Origin: Selaginella moellendorffii
Lineage: Eukaryota; Streptophyta; Lycopodiopsida; Selaginellales; Selaginellaceae
Direction of reading: 5' to 3'
DNA: 64,000 nucleotides
Assembly: GCF_000143415.4 (NCBI RefSeq)
Contig: NW_003314267.1
Span: 3,848,446-3,912,445 of the forward strand
The number at the start of each line of letters is the position of its first letter. Position 1 is the first letter of the stretch. The position numbers were made by a program, and so were the translations under genes. Under the pieces are notes generated by a model that did no database searches, was not told the DNA's origin, and was given only the letters and a program-made list of their open reading frames with translations. Positions 1 to 11,149 of this stretch are shown piece after piece.

Positions 1-2824
1 GTTTCTGCTCCCCCGCGTCGGCGCTTTCAGCGTGCTACACACCAAATACGACGTTAGTTAGAGCCATGTATGTCACACAACTGATCTTTACCTGAGAAGC
101 CAGTTCGGCTGCTTCTCTTTCATGCTGTTAAAGAGTCAGTAGAAGGCTATGACGTCTGCTCCAGTACTCGAGTTGCAAGCCTCGGTACTCCTCGTCGCGC
201 TCTATCTTGGCCAAAATAGCACCGGCATAGCCTTCGAGAAGAACATCGGCTATATCAGCAAGAGATACCATCACCTTTTCCTTTGACTGGACGTCCATAA
301 GATGAGTCGCCAGTCGCCATAATCGGGAACGCACTGTTTACCAGGGCGTCAAGCCCTCTGGCGACGGATACCATGTCTGTTGTGTATCTCTGTACTGAAT
401 GCCAGCTCTAACAGCAGAGGAGCAGGCGTCGGCAACCTCGCATAAGCGTTCGGTTTGTGACTTCAGTGACATCTCCTGCCCGATTATAGCTTGACTGTGT
501 TCATTGATGCAACCGAAAAGCTCTTCTATGTCTGATCCCCGCGTAAGAAACACCTCCATCTTTTCCTTCACATTCTTCCTGCGAGCTTTCTCTCCGACTA
601 GCTGAATTGTATCCCAGAGAGCTCCAGTAATCTCAGCTTCTTCTGCTTCACCACGGCTCTGGCCAGGAGCTCGAGAGTTGTACGTGTCCTTGATCTTTAG
701 CAACGCAGCAAGTTTCTCACCATGCTCCAGGATCGTGTGCAGACTACTCCCTGGTCAAGACGTTGTTCAGCAGCCAAAAACGGAGAGAGAAACTTAATAC
801 ACGGACTTACTTCGTTGGTGCCGAAGGACCTCATGACATTTAGAAGCTGCGAGAAAATTCAGATACTGTTGATGGCGCTTTTATTTCTCAGTAAGTTGCG
901 AAGTAATGGCCATCGTGGCTGCACCTCCAGCTCCACCCGAAGCCCAATGCTTGGCTATTGTATCGACAATTGACTTGCTGAAGCGAGCGAAAATATTCAT
1001 TTCGCCTTCGTCATCGAATGCTCCGGTCTTCTGTAGCTTCTCAAAGACCGCGATCACTTGCCGAGTAGTCAGATAATGTTGAAATTGCTGACCGACTGTT
1101 GCCTCTGCTTCTTCATCTTGGAGAAGACGTTGAGTGGAATTCCTTGTCAGGACTTTTCCCACACCATCCGTGCTTTCGACTGCTAATCGTCGCCTCTGCT
1201 CCTTGACGGACTCGTCTTTAGCACTGCCTTTCCGCGAGAGGCTCCTTTCCGGTGGCTCAACAGCACCAAGCAGCACAGCTCTTTCAGGAATCCCCCACAC
1301 TCCTGCTTTCTCGGTCAAAACAAGCTAAGCGCCTTCGTCGCTGTCATCCACCGAAGGTACCACAGAAGCGTCTAAAACTCTGCCGGCATCCCATGCAAGA
1401 TCGAACTGGTATAGCCGACCAACGCCGTGTAAGTAATGAGAGATCGTTGCGGTGCCATCACCTGCAAGAACCATGGCTGAACCGGCAGGCTTTCCACCAA
1501 CTCGGAGCTGCATCGAATACAGAACTCCTCCACCTCTACTCGAGCCTTCGGTAAGATAACTCGTGCTGGAGCTAAAGTGAGCATGAAGTACTGCATGTAA
1601 CTGGAGCTCGTGACTCGATCCTTGGATAAAGATGCCGCTAGCACCGTCAGGTTCTTCTCCGCAGTAACTTGCAAATCGAGAAGCCACACTTGTTTCTGAC
1701 TCGTTAGATCCTTTAAAACCTCCGCGTCTTCGGAGATATCGTAAGCCCAGGCCTTTGAGAGCTGACCACCTTTCACTAACTGCACGTCCCAGCACTCGAT
1801 CCCCCTGGGAGTCAGCAGTAAAAGCTCCTCCCGTGACCACCACACGAGGGAACGGACTATGCCACTGTTGTTGAAATCGAAAGGCCCAAAGTTGTCGCTC
1901 TCCCCACGAACCTCAGCATTTACAGACCGCCAGGAAATCCCAGACACGGAGCAGTCGAACCTCCATAAGTTCCCCAAGCAGCTGGCGATGGCTACGCATT
2001 CCAGGTTTCTAAGTCCTGTGGCGATGAGTGACTTCACCGGCTGTATCTGCTCGAGGACCATACGACGACGAAGCAGACCTCCGTCCGGGAGCTCCACCAT
2101 ATCTGTCATCTATCTGAAGAAGCTTGTCATCCGGCATAGCCACCACAGGCAAGATTTCTGTGTCCCTGAAAATATCCGGCCAGTAAACCACCGTCAAGCT
2201 CTTCTGACTGCATAGAACGAGGCTAGCTGAAACGCGACCTTTCACGAGACTAGACTCCTTCCCACGATTCACAATCCGGACGAGCCAGCTACTTCCATGT
2301 CTGGAATCAATACTCTGACCATCGCCTTCCGTGCAAAGCTGTGGTGGGACGTTGAGAATCTTACACTCTGACGACGCCTGGTTGCGCAAATGGCTTCACA
2401 GGAAGATCTTGGTCCTGTGGAGCATCCAAGAGAGACCACTTCCGCCATCCATTCCCTCTGAAAAGGAAAACAGAAATCGGTCTTTTCTTAGAAAGCACTG
2501 ATCGATCGACTTGCCTGAGCGATGTGAAGGAGCTGCCTCCCTAACAGCAGCTCTAAGCTGATGAGGAAAATCGCACACAAAGACAGGGTCACAGCCGTCG
2601 GCGCTGGATTTCTTGCCTCCACTCTTCAAAATGGGAGCCATCCTACGACGAAAGCACACGGCCATCGCCTACATTTCTCGAGAGAGCCTCGAAAATCCAT
2701 ACCTGAAATGCTTGGAGGCAGGAGAAGGCGTCGGCATCGGCGGCGCTTGTGGAGGCCAGATCCCAGCGCAGCCGCTGGCGAATCCGCGCCATGCCCGAGC
2801 GCCTCGCGAGGCGGGAGAGAACAT
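1..2824 (-). pseudogene. NUP133: NUP133 (nuclear pore Y-complex nucleoporin) pseudogene, truncated by left window edge
   Basis: The minus-strand exons read as plant NUP133, the membrane-proximal subunit of the nuclear pore outer ring. The start ATG at 2824 gives MFSP, the usual plant NUP133 start. Conserved pieces follow in order: VFVCDFP, VYWPDIF, PKARVE, QLRVGGKPAGSA, DGTATISHY, YQFDLAWDAGRVLDAS, TEKAGVWGIPE, PPERSLSRKGS and TWYPSPEGLTPW. The frame is broken by in-frame stops at 2396-2398 (at a position that is Trp in relatives), 1325-1327, 881-883, 338-340 and 128-130, and by frame changes near 2090 and 1520. Neighbouring residues are otherwise well conserved, so decay looks moderate in age. 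One intron seems to begin with a GC donor (about 2515). A smaller NUP133 fragment lies at 17.6 kb. Identity is confident from motif order; pseudogene status rests on five stops and two frameshifts, unless the assembly is poor here. Confidence 0.85.
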
Positions 2825-3349
2825 CATAGCCTGATGTGATCGTTGTCCACGTCAGTGTCCCCATTCCTTTGAAAACTTCATACTTCCCATAGAAAGACTA
2901 GGGCTGTTAAGCCCTAGAAAAACGCTAGGGTTTAAGCATTTTTGTTAGAAATGCGCTAGCAAAGCGATGGGCATATTCGTCAATCTCGACGATTCACTGA
3001 CGATAATCCAAGGCTCTGGAGCTCTTGCACTTGGAGTTCTCTTCTCTAGGGACCAGGACGTTGCCTAGCTCTTCTTGTTTCTTTCACAAGTCCCGCCAAA
3101 GCAAGGTATATACACATGTCGAAATAATTTCTGAGGATTATATTCTTGTAATTACGCTAAACTGTTCACAACTCCTAAAAATCGGTGCAAGAATAAATGG
3201 AATGTAGAGGAAGACAAGCTGCTTCACTTATACTCAAAAACATCGTGCACAAATACCACCCATTAACAATCATCCCACGAGTTGCATGCAGGAAGCTTTA
3301 AGTTGAGCTATATAAGACCAAAACTTTGGATCACTGGCAAGCAATTAAT
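2825..3349. other. Intergenic spacer upstream of the NUP133 pseudogene
   Basis: No coding potential was recognised. It contains the former NUP133 promoter (a motif gggctgttaagccctag near 2900) and, near its right end, a TATA-like ctatataaga at 3308 that faces the small ORF beginning at 3350. Confidence 0.4.
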
Positions 3350-3517
3350 ATGGCTGGAGTGCTCAAGGTTAGCGTATATGTGATCCCATTCATCACAGTT
3401 GTGATTGCATTGGATACTGGGAGTGTGACCATCACTGCGCATGTTGTATCAGATTGTGATGAACAAATTGATACATATTGTAATTGTGGTCAATGCCAGA
3501 CATTAGAAGAAGTTTGA
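3350..3517 (+). CDS. Possible small secreted Cys-containing peptide (55 aa), unrecognised
   Basis: This ORF has a TATA-like motif (3308-3314) about 40 bp upstream. Its protein starts MAGVLKVSVYVIPFITVVIA, a hydrophobic stretch that could act as a signal peptide, and ends in a short tail with four cysteines (SDC, YCNCGQC). No family is recognised. The tail stops soon after the last Cys, and the next frame continues with a further Cys-containing stretch, so this may be a fragment of a longer or frameshifted gene. An upstream TTG in the same frame is not a plausible plant start. Low confidence; it could be a chance ORF. Confidence 0.22.
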   Translation: MAGVLKVSVYVIPFITVVIALDTGSVTITAHVVSDCDEQIDTYCNCGQCQTLEEV

Positions 3518-3965
3518 AGGTTATAAGATTTGGGAATCCACCAGATTGTGGAGGTACATCCCCAAGAAACATGTGAGGACGGGGCTTCCATTCTCAGCTT
3601 CATTATAAAATGTTCAGAATGAAATGCTGCCCATGTTTATTAAATAAATGAGAAGTTGTGTTTCAATCGATGCAATGTGTCTGTGTGATGTATGTTCAGA
3701 ATTGGATGGATTGCAACTGCTTCTTTGAGGATTGGGGATGATTGCTCCTCCTTCACCTTCTGGAGCACAGCAAAATCCTCCTAAGATAATCGTCCCAGGC
3801 AATACGAACGTGTTCGAGGACCGGGATTCACCTTCTCAGCCTTAACCGCGATTGAGCTGCTTGCGGGCATGTTTTCATCTTTTGAGCTTCTTATTCCAGG
3901 GCAGCTTTAGGAAAGCAAAGACGCAATGGGGGGAAACCTCAAACTCCACAGCTAGCTTGCCAACT
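3518..3965. other. Intergenic DNA left of the copia insertion
   Basis: Nothing recognisable is seen. The last five bases (CAACT) form the left target-site duplicate of the copia element that starts at 3966. Confidence 0.4.
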
Positions 3966-4083
3966 TGAAGAGAAAATAAGTTGCCATTCACACGTCAATC
4001 ACACTTTATATACAGACTATTCCTGACTGATTGGTGCGTGATTCCTGAGGACCTGAGCAAATCACCAACTGCTACCTTCCACA
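3966..4083 (-). repeat. copia 3' LTR (left copy)
   Basis: On the plus strand it starts TGAAGAGAAAAT and ends CTTCCACA. It matches 16658-16775 over its whole length with about nine substitutions. The polypurine tract lies at 4084-4096 (read on the minus strand). Confidence 0.88.
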
Positions 4084-7000
4084 TGCCCTCCTTGATCTGC
4101 TTCATGTACTCCCAGTTTTCTCCTGAGGTGAAAAAACTGTGCCTCACCCAATGCCTTCATAAAGATGTCTGCTGTTTGCTGCCTTGTTGGAATATACGCC
4201 AGGGTCACTTGTCTTTTCTCGACTTGGCCACGAACAAAATGATATTGGATCTCTATATGCTTTGTCTGCCCATGAAACACTGGATTTTTTTGAGATGGCA
4301 ATGCAGCTTCTGTTGTCTGTAAAAAGTGGAGTGGCATCCTTTTGCTCCTGTCCAAGTTCTTGTAGCATAAGCCTCATAGTTGCAGCTAGACGTGCAAACG
4401 TTCCAACGTGTCAATGTTTAAACGCCGTTTAAAACGTTTTTTTCAGGACAATCCAACGTTTACATGTTAAAGCCTAAAATGATTAAGAAAACACTAATAT
4501 TTACTAAATACACTTTAATCTGATATTAAGTTCTCCGTGCTTGCCACTATAAATTCTGCTCTTGAACCCTGTGCGGCTTGCTGCAGCAGATGATCATCGG
4601 CATCTGCTGGGTCTGCTAACTCGGAATCAGAAAAACTGCTGCGAGCTTTTTTAAGAACCTCATAAGGGATCTCCCTCATTGCCTTGCACGTTTTCACACC
4701 TCTTGCCCGAACTCTAGTGAGATGTGCTCGCACTCGGTCCGCTCCCCCAGTGTGAATCTCATGACAATACTTACATGTCTACTGCCGCTCTGCTCGTATC
4801 ACATGCTTTCAGCTCAAGCATTCACGGCATCCTCCAATTCCTGTCATGACCACAAGAACCCTGAAGAAACCCTAAAGAAACCTTTGTCTCTTTTCACAAA
4901 TAGTGCAAATGCGTTGGGAGTTTAGAACGGCGTTTTTTAACGTGTTATGATAAGCCTTAGCCATACTATCTCCTTTGCTGCTGTTGAAGCTGCTACATAC
5001 TCTTCTTCTACACTGGAAAGAGCCACATACTCTGCTTCTACACTGGAAAGAGCCACCACAATTTGCTTTTTACTCAGCCAGTTCACTGCTGCCCCAGAAA
5101 GTAGACAACATACTCCAGATGTTGATTGCCTAGTATCCACATCACCTGCCCAATCTGCATCCGAGTATGCAATGAGTTTGAGTGTAGAGCTGTTGTCTCT
5201 TTCATAGACTAAACCAAACTGCTTAGTCCTTTTGAGATATCGTTTGGCTGCCTTCATGTGTTTCTGTGTCAGATAAGAGGTGTAGCGACTAAGTACTCCA
5301 ACTGCAAAAGCAATGTCAGGCCATGTGCAGGTGGAGATATATAAGAGGCTGCCAACAAGTTTTTGGTATGGTCTGATATCTTGAAGTACCTCAAGCTCAG
5401 AACATTGAGAGAATATTGTACCAAAGACCATTGGTGTTGGAGCCAAGTGTTCATGAAGTATCTTATCAACCTGTACACACTGTATGATTGCAATGTGGAA
5501 ACGATCTGGACTTTGATGAACTTCTATACCAAGGATTTTCTAGACCTTCCCAAGATCTGTCATCCTATACTGCTGCATCAAAATCTGCTTGACCTTTTTA
5601 AGGTACTCTTCTGCATTGCTAACAAGCAAACAGTCATTGACATACACTGCCATGACCAAAAAATCTATTCCTTCCTGCTTCCAATAAAGGTTTCCATTTG
5701 AGTTGAGCTTTTGGAAACCTTTCTACCGCAAGAAATTATCTGCCTGTTTAGCCCATAGATGGATTTTCTTAGCTCCCAAACAAAGTCAGGACCTGTCTCA
5801 AAACCTTCTGGTTCATGCATGAAGATCTCCTCGTTCAAAGTGGCATTTAGAAAAGCTGTCTTGATGTCCATGTAATGAACATGCAAACAAAACTTAGCAG
5901 CAAAAACTTTTAGTGTCTGCAAACTTGCCACCTTCACAACTAATGAGCAGAGACCTTATACACCCATTTCCTCTTAATGATCTTTCTTCTAGGTGGAGCT
6001 TTACACAACTTGAAAGTGCTATTTTGATTGTGAGTGTCAAGTTCTTCCTTCATGGCCTGGATCCACTTCTCTACATCTGGTCCTAAGATAGCTTCCTGGT
6101 ATGTGCTTGGCACATGAATGCTCAAGATTTTTGGTCTAGGAGGTTGCAGTGTTCTTCCAGATTCATCCTTCCTCTATTTTATGTGTCAAAATTCAGCTCA
6201 ACTATCAACCTCTTAGATTCTAGCCTCTTTTGATGGTATTATGGAGGTTCTTCAACTTGAGCTACTGCTAGAGGCTCTTGAACTTCTTGATTTTGCTCAA
6301 AATCTTTAACTTGGGAGTAATGAAAGTCATCAAGAAGGAGGTCATGGTTGTCCACTCTATAAGCTATTGTAGCCTCTTTCAGGTCTGTTGAGACTTTGCA
6401 AAATGATGATCTTTGTATAAAATGCCTTCATCAAACATGACATCTCGTGATACAATCACCTTATGCTAGTTTGGGAGATAGATGTGATAACCCTTCTTCT
6501 GTCCATCTTATCCAACAAGAAAACTAAAGACACTTTTGTCATCAAGCTTCTTCAAACCATCATCGAGAACTTTAGCATAAGCAATGAGCCAAAAACTCTC
6601 ATGCTTGCTATGCTTTGTCAATGACCTACCTCTGGAATGACATCCCTTTTTCTAGCTAAAGGGATTCTATTCTGGACATGAATTGCTACTTGGACAACTT
6701 CTTGCCAAACAAAGTTGGGAAGACCAACTACTTTCATCATGGATCTCGCTGCATTTATGATTGTTTTGTTTTTTCGTTCTGCTACTCCATTTTGTTGTGG
6801 TGTAGTTGTACATGTGAACTCTTGCCAAATGCCTCTTTCAAGACAAAATACCTTGAATTCATTTGATGTGTACTCTCCTCTTGAGTCTAAGCGCAATATC
6901 TTCAATCTTCTATCCAGTTACCTCTTAGATTGCTCAAGAAAGATCTTGAAAGCTGCAAAAGCATCACTTTTCTTGCTCAAACAGAAAATCATGCACCTTC

Positions 7001-7619
7001 CAGTGAAGTTGTCGATCATAGTCATGAAGTAAAACTTCCCTGAGAGTGACTAAACTTGCATAAGACCACAAAGATTTGGATGCACGAGCTCCAAAGGTTG
7101 CTTGGTACATCAAGATGAACGAAAAAAAGAACTCTATGCATGTTTGCTAAGTTGACAACCATGACAAATATGTTTTGCTTCCAAGAGTAGATCATCCAAT
7201 CCATCCACCAAGTTCTGTGACTTGATGGATTTTAAAATACGCACATTTGTATGTGCAAGTCGAGCATGCCAAAAAGAGCTGTCTTATTCTCCACATTTGC
7301 AGCCTTAAAAATGCCTGGAGCTATTGAGGAAATTGGAGGTCTTTTACGAACAGGAAGCTCATATAAATTATAAACCCTTCTAGCAGTCTAGACTTCTTGT
7401 CCTCAAATCCTTCTGCTTGAGATTGTGGTCCATGTCCTTGTCCTTGTCCTTGCGAGTGCCATGACCACATCATCGTCCTTGGCCACACCTTCCTCTTCCA
7501 CGATATTGAGTTGTGGCTGCTCCAACAAACTCCACATGTGAAGCAATCGACCAAAAATTAGCATTAATTTCTGCTTTGATCATGCGCTCAACATCATCAA
7601 TCATAGCAGCAGTGCTGTG
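4084..7619 (-). pseudogene. copia polyprotein remnant (integrase, reverse transcriptase, RNase H)
   Basis: Minus-strand pieces in order: GAG-pre-integrase-like segment (7022-7204); integrase core with LDSRGEYTSNEF and TTPQQNGVAERKN (6618-6905); start of the RT domain ending in KRKWVYKV (5940-6125); RT palm with MDIKTAFLNATLNEEIFM and PEGF (5665-5937); RT and RNase H with YSDADWAGD and STSGVCC (4937-5446); RNase H tail with DNRSCIAIS (4062-4377). Stops and frame changes separate the pieces. The RT active-site box reads YVND near 5645 rather than YVDD, so one catalytic Asp is lost. A 30-bp unit is tandemly repeated at about 4993-5056 inside RNase H. The RNase H part is further split by the hAT-like insertion at 4375-4949. 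Confidence 0.9.
4375..4949 (-). mobile_element. hAT-like DNA transposon remnant (575 bp) with BED zinc-finger coding
   Basis: An exact 8-bp direct repeat ATAAGCCT flanks the insert (4367-4374 and 4950-4957). Removing the insert and one repeat restores the copia RNase H reading (WLRLMLQELG). Eight-base duplications are the hallmark of hAT transposons. The ends share only CATA as an inverted repeat, but AAACG-type motifs crowd the termini, as in many plant hATs. On the minus strand around 4680-4790 a BED-type zinc finger is readable: TCKYC, then HTGGADRVRAHLTRVR, then GVKTC. No dimerisation or catalytic part is left, so it is an internally deleted derivative. Confidence 0.75.
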
Positions 7620-7624
7620 GACAT

Positions 7625-8765
7625 TGTAACACACGTGGTTTTGACCCTTTATCTTATGGTGATTTACCATAGGATAACACCACGAAGCAGAACTTAAACC
7701 CTCTTTATGCCACGTGTCATATGCCATATGTCTATCCCATGTGTCCATAGGAACTCGAGGTTTAGGGCCTTGGGCCACTGAACGAAAGAACGGTGCCAAA
7801 CTCCCAAGCATGGAGCCAAGGAGTGATGGAACCGAACCACAGAATAACTCTCGAGCATACAGCCTAAAAAGCGAAGGGACAGGAGCCCAGAGCGACTTGG
7901 AACAGTCCTGGAACAACCAGCATCCTAATGCTAGGACTAACACGCAAAACGGAGCCAAATGGAGTTTGGCGCTATTTCGGCATACTAGTGGCCTAACGCG
8001 AGGAAATGAGTACCCCACCAACTAGCATGGTATGGAACTTGGGCTTAGACCCAAGCCGGATGTAGAACAAGGACAGGTACGCAAGCGAGAGCTAGACTAT
8101 GCCTCAGGTTGGTCAGCCATGCCCGACCTACCCACTATCCCTACTATACATTTGGAACCCCCCATATCCCCCCCCCCCCCCCCCCCCTCTGAGGAACACA
8201 CGCTTTGGGCTTTCATCCCAAGCCTCCCTTAGTATCAAGAGTTAGTTTCTAGGACAAATTTGAAACTTATTAAATATGGAATGTCCCTAATTTGTGAATT
8301 TGGACACGGGACGAACACCATTGTGTTCAAGCCGACCTCAACATTCCGTAGACATGCCAAATGAGCGAATCTAGACACTTTCCATAAATAAAACTTATGA
8401 CCAAAATGAGACTAATATAAAGGGCATGATAGCGAAGGTGTTTAGCAGACACGGTAAGCTATCATCCGGCGATATTGAGGGACTAGTCTCAATACGCAAG
8501 GGTTCTTGCCAAGCCAATGCAAGACAGAGCAAAAGAGAACTAAAAGCCAGGCCGAGAATGCTCAGCTAGAAACACATAAGAGTTCCTACCTTATGTCCAT
8601 CTGGCTAAGTACAGATGTTAAGCCCAGTTTACTAACACTTGGACAAGAGGGGCCAATAAAGGGAACCAGCAATATCGACCTCCTGCCATCGTGGCAGTAA
8701 GGTAAGAGTGTACGTAAGAACTGGCCGACAGGTAACTTTCGATACCCGAAGTCACATTTGCGACA
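7625..8765 (-). repeat. LARD-like element 3' LTR (left copy)
   Basis: Starts TGTAACACACGTGG and ends TTTGCGACA. It contains a long C homopolymer at about 8169-8187 whose length differs in the other copies (about 10147-10168 and 14687-14695). ORFs of 60-180 codons here are chance frames shared by all LTR copies. Confidence 0.85.
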
Positions 8766-9169
8766 CTCTCCCCCCCTTGGGAAGATCGACGTCCTTGTCG
8801 ATGCATACTCAAGTCTAGAATACTGCCAAGGAAACAACTTCAGAAAAAGTTCACGGTACTCACACTATGTGAGAAATGCACCAACTTAAATGAGTTAGGA
8901 GGCAACCTCTGTGTTTAACGCGGATGCACTACCAACTCAGACACCTTCCGGCCGTCGCCGACAAGGAAATGACCAACGGAGTCAGCCACCCTTGCTGCTC
9001 TGGGTGTCACCCAGCTACAAAAGTGTGATATGCCCCTACCCGCAAGGACATAGAGATAGAAGCCAGAGGCCCCAACCCTCCTGAGCAAAGAAACCAAACC
9101 TGTTGATAAGGTTTAAATAGACTACTGTAAATAGGCAGTTAGAGTTGTTTACACGGTCACGCCCTTTCA
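8766..9169 (-). repeat. LARD internal segment A, first copy
   Basis: Begins with the polypurine tract (plus strand ctctccccccc) and ends gccctttca. It is nearly identical to 10746-11149. It holds no recognisable gene. Confidence 0.75.
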
Positions 9170-9750
9170 TGTTCCTACCTTATGTCCATCTGGCTAAGTA
9201 CAGATGTTAAGCCCAGTTTACTAACACTTGGACAAGAGGGGCCAATAAAGGGAACCAGCAATATCGACCTCTTGCCATCGTGGCAGTAAGGTAAGAGTGT
9301 ACGTAAGAACTGGCCAACAGGTAACTTTTGATACCCGAAGTCACATTCGCGATAGACATTGATAACAAGAGCTTGATTCAACTTCTCAAAAGCCTTACTG
9401 AGTGCCAAGATTTCTTTTTGCTTCACTGTAGCCACACCCGCTTTCCTCCAATTCCTGAAAAAGATGACAAAAATCTTGGAAGAGAACTCATAAATCCTCC
9501 TTACCAGTGTAGCACTTTGATAAAATTTCTATCTCAATCACTATGATCTCTACAGTAGTCCTTATCCCATAGCACAGAAGGAGGCAATCCCAGATTTTTG
9601 CAATAGACTTGTCTCTTGTTGCATATGCTAGATGCTTTGCTAGCTTTGATTTGATGATGGCTTGAGCAGTCTACTCTTGACTGCTACTGCGAGTGAACTT
9701 AGTGGCTGAAGAATCAGCACCTTGGGGAGATGCCCATCAAGCTCAACACA
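9170..9750. other. Recombinant segment: LTR tail plus copia gag flank, inserted inside the LARD element
   Basis: 9170-9354 copies the last ~185 bases of the LARD LTR, in the version found at the right junction (ends GCGATA). 9355-9750 continues directly into the copia gag sequence that flanks the element on the right (GACATTGATAAC...), as at 15271-15514 and 16348-16500. This copy of gag lacks the TRIM insertion. The block is therefore a duplicate of the element's right junction placed inside the element, made before the TRIM inserted. Confidence 0.75.
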
Positions 9751-11149
9751 AGGTTTAGGGCCTTGGGCCACTGAACGAAAGAACGGTGCTAAACTCCCAA
9801 GCATGGAGCCAAGGAGTGATGGAACTGAACCACAGAGCAACTCCCGAGCATACAGCCTAAAAAGTGAAGGGACAGGAGCCCAAAGCGACTTGAAACAGTC
9901 CTGGAGCAACCAGCATCCTAATGCCAAGACCAGCACGCAAAACGGAGCCAAATGGAGTCTCGTGCTATTTTGGCATACCAGTGGCCTAACGCGAGGAAAT
10001 GGGTACCCCACCAACTAGCATGGTATGGAACTTGAGCTTAGACCCAAGCCGGATGCAAAACAAGGACAGGCACGCAAGCAAGAGCTAGACTATGCCTCAG
10101 GTTGGTCAGCCATGCCCGACCTACCCACTATCCCTACTATATATTTGGAACCCCCCCCCCCCCCCCCCTTGAGGAACACACGCTTTGCGCTTTCACCCCA
10201 AGCCTCCCTTAGTATCAGGAGTTAGTTTCTGGGGCAAATTTGAAACTTACTAAATATGGAATGTCCTTAGTTTGTGAATTTGGATACGGGATGAACACCA
10301 TTGTGTTCAAGCCGACCTCGACATTCCGTAGACATGCCAAATGAGCGAATCTAGACACTTTCCATAAATAGCACTTGGGACCAAAATGAGACTAATATAA
10401 AGGGCGTGATAGCGAAGGTGTTTAGCAGACACAGTAAGCTATCATCCGGCGATATTGAGGGACTAGTCTCAATACGCGAGGGTTCTTGCCAAGCCAGTGC
10501 AAAACAGAGCAAAAGAGAACTAAAAGCCAGGCCGAGAATGCTCAGCTAGAAACACATAGGAGTTCCTACCTTATGTCCATCTGGCTAAGTACAGATGTTA
10601 AGCCCAGTTTACTAACACTTGGACAAGAGGGGCCAATAAAGGGAACCAGCAATATCGACCTCCTGCCATCGTGGCAGTAAGGTAAGAGTGTACGTAAGAA
10701 CTGGCCGACAGGTAACTTTCGATACCCGAAGTCACATTTGCGACACTCTCCCCCCCTTGGGAAGATCGACGTCCTTGTCGATGCATACTCAAGTCTAGAA
10801 TACTGCCAAGGAAACAACTTCAGAAAAAGTTCACGGTACTCACACTATGTGAGAAATGCACCAACTTAAATGAGTTAGGAGGCAACCTCTGTGTTTAACG
10901 CGGATGCACTACCAACTCAGACACCTTCCGACCGTCGCCGACAAGGAAATGACCAACGGAGTCAGCCACCCTTGCTGCTCTGGGTGTCACCCAGCTACAA
11001 AAGTGTGATATGCCCCTACCCGCAAGGACATAGAGATAGAAGCCAGAGGCCCCAACCCTCCTGAGCAAAGAAACCAAACCTGTTGATAAGGTTTAAATAG
11101 ACTACTGTAAATAGGCAGTTAGAGTTGTTTACACGGTCACGCCCTTTCA
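9751..11149 (-). repeat. Second copy of partial LARD LTR plus segment A
   Basis: 9751-10745 matches the LTR from its internal position 7758 to its end; 10746-11149 matches segment A. The offset from the first copy is 1980 bases, and long stretches (for example 8570-8930 against 10550-10910) look identical, so the duplication is recent relative to the element. Confidence 0.8.

Noticed and set aside
1-2824. Stops in NUP133 as sites of RNA editing
   Set aside because: U-to-C editing could restore some codons in plant organelles, but this is a nuclear gene with introns and also has two frameshifts, so pseudogene decay is simpler.
7470-8025. Open frames of 100-183 codons repeated at 7.5-8.0, 9.6-10.0 and 14.2-14.5 kb
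   Set aside because: They lie in LARD LTR copies, overlap on both strands, and show no domain. Repetition is due to the LTR, not to a gene family.
8501-11149. CRISPR-like or satellite array
   Set aside because: Only two long units exist (offset 1980 bp), made of LTR and internal sequence; there are no short regular repeats with spacers.
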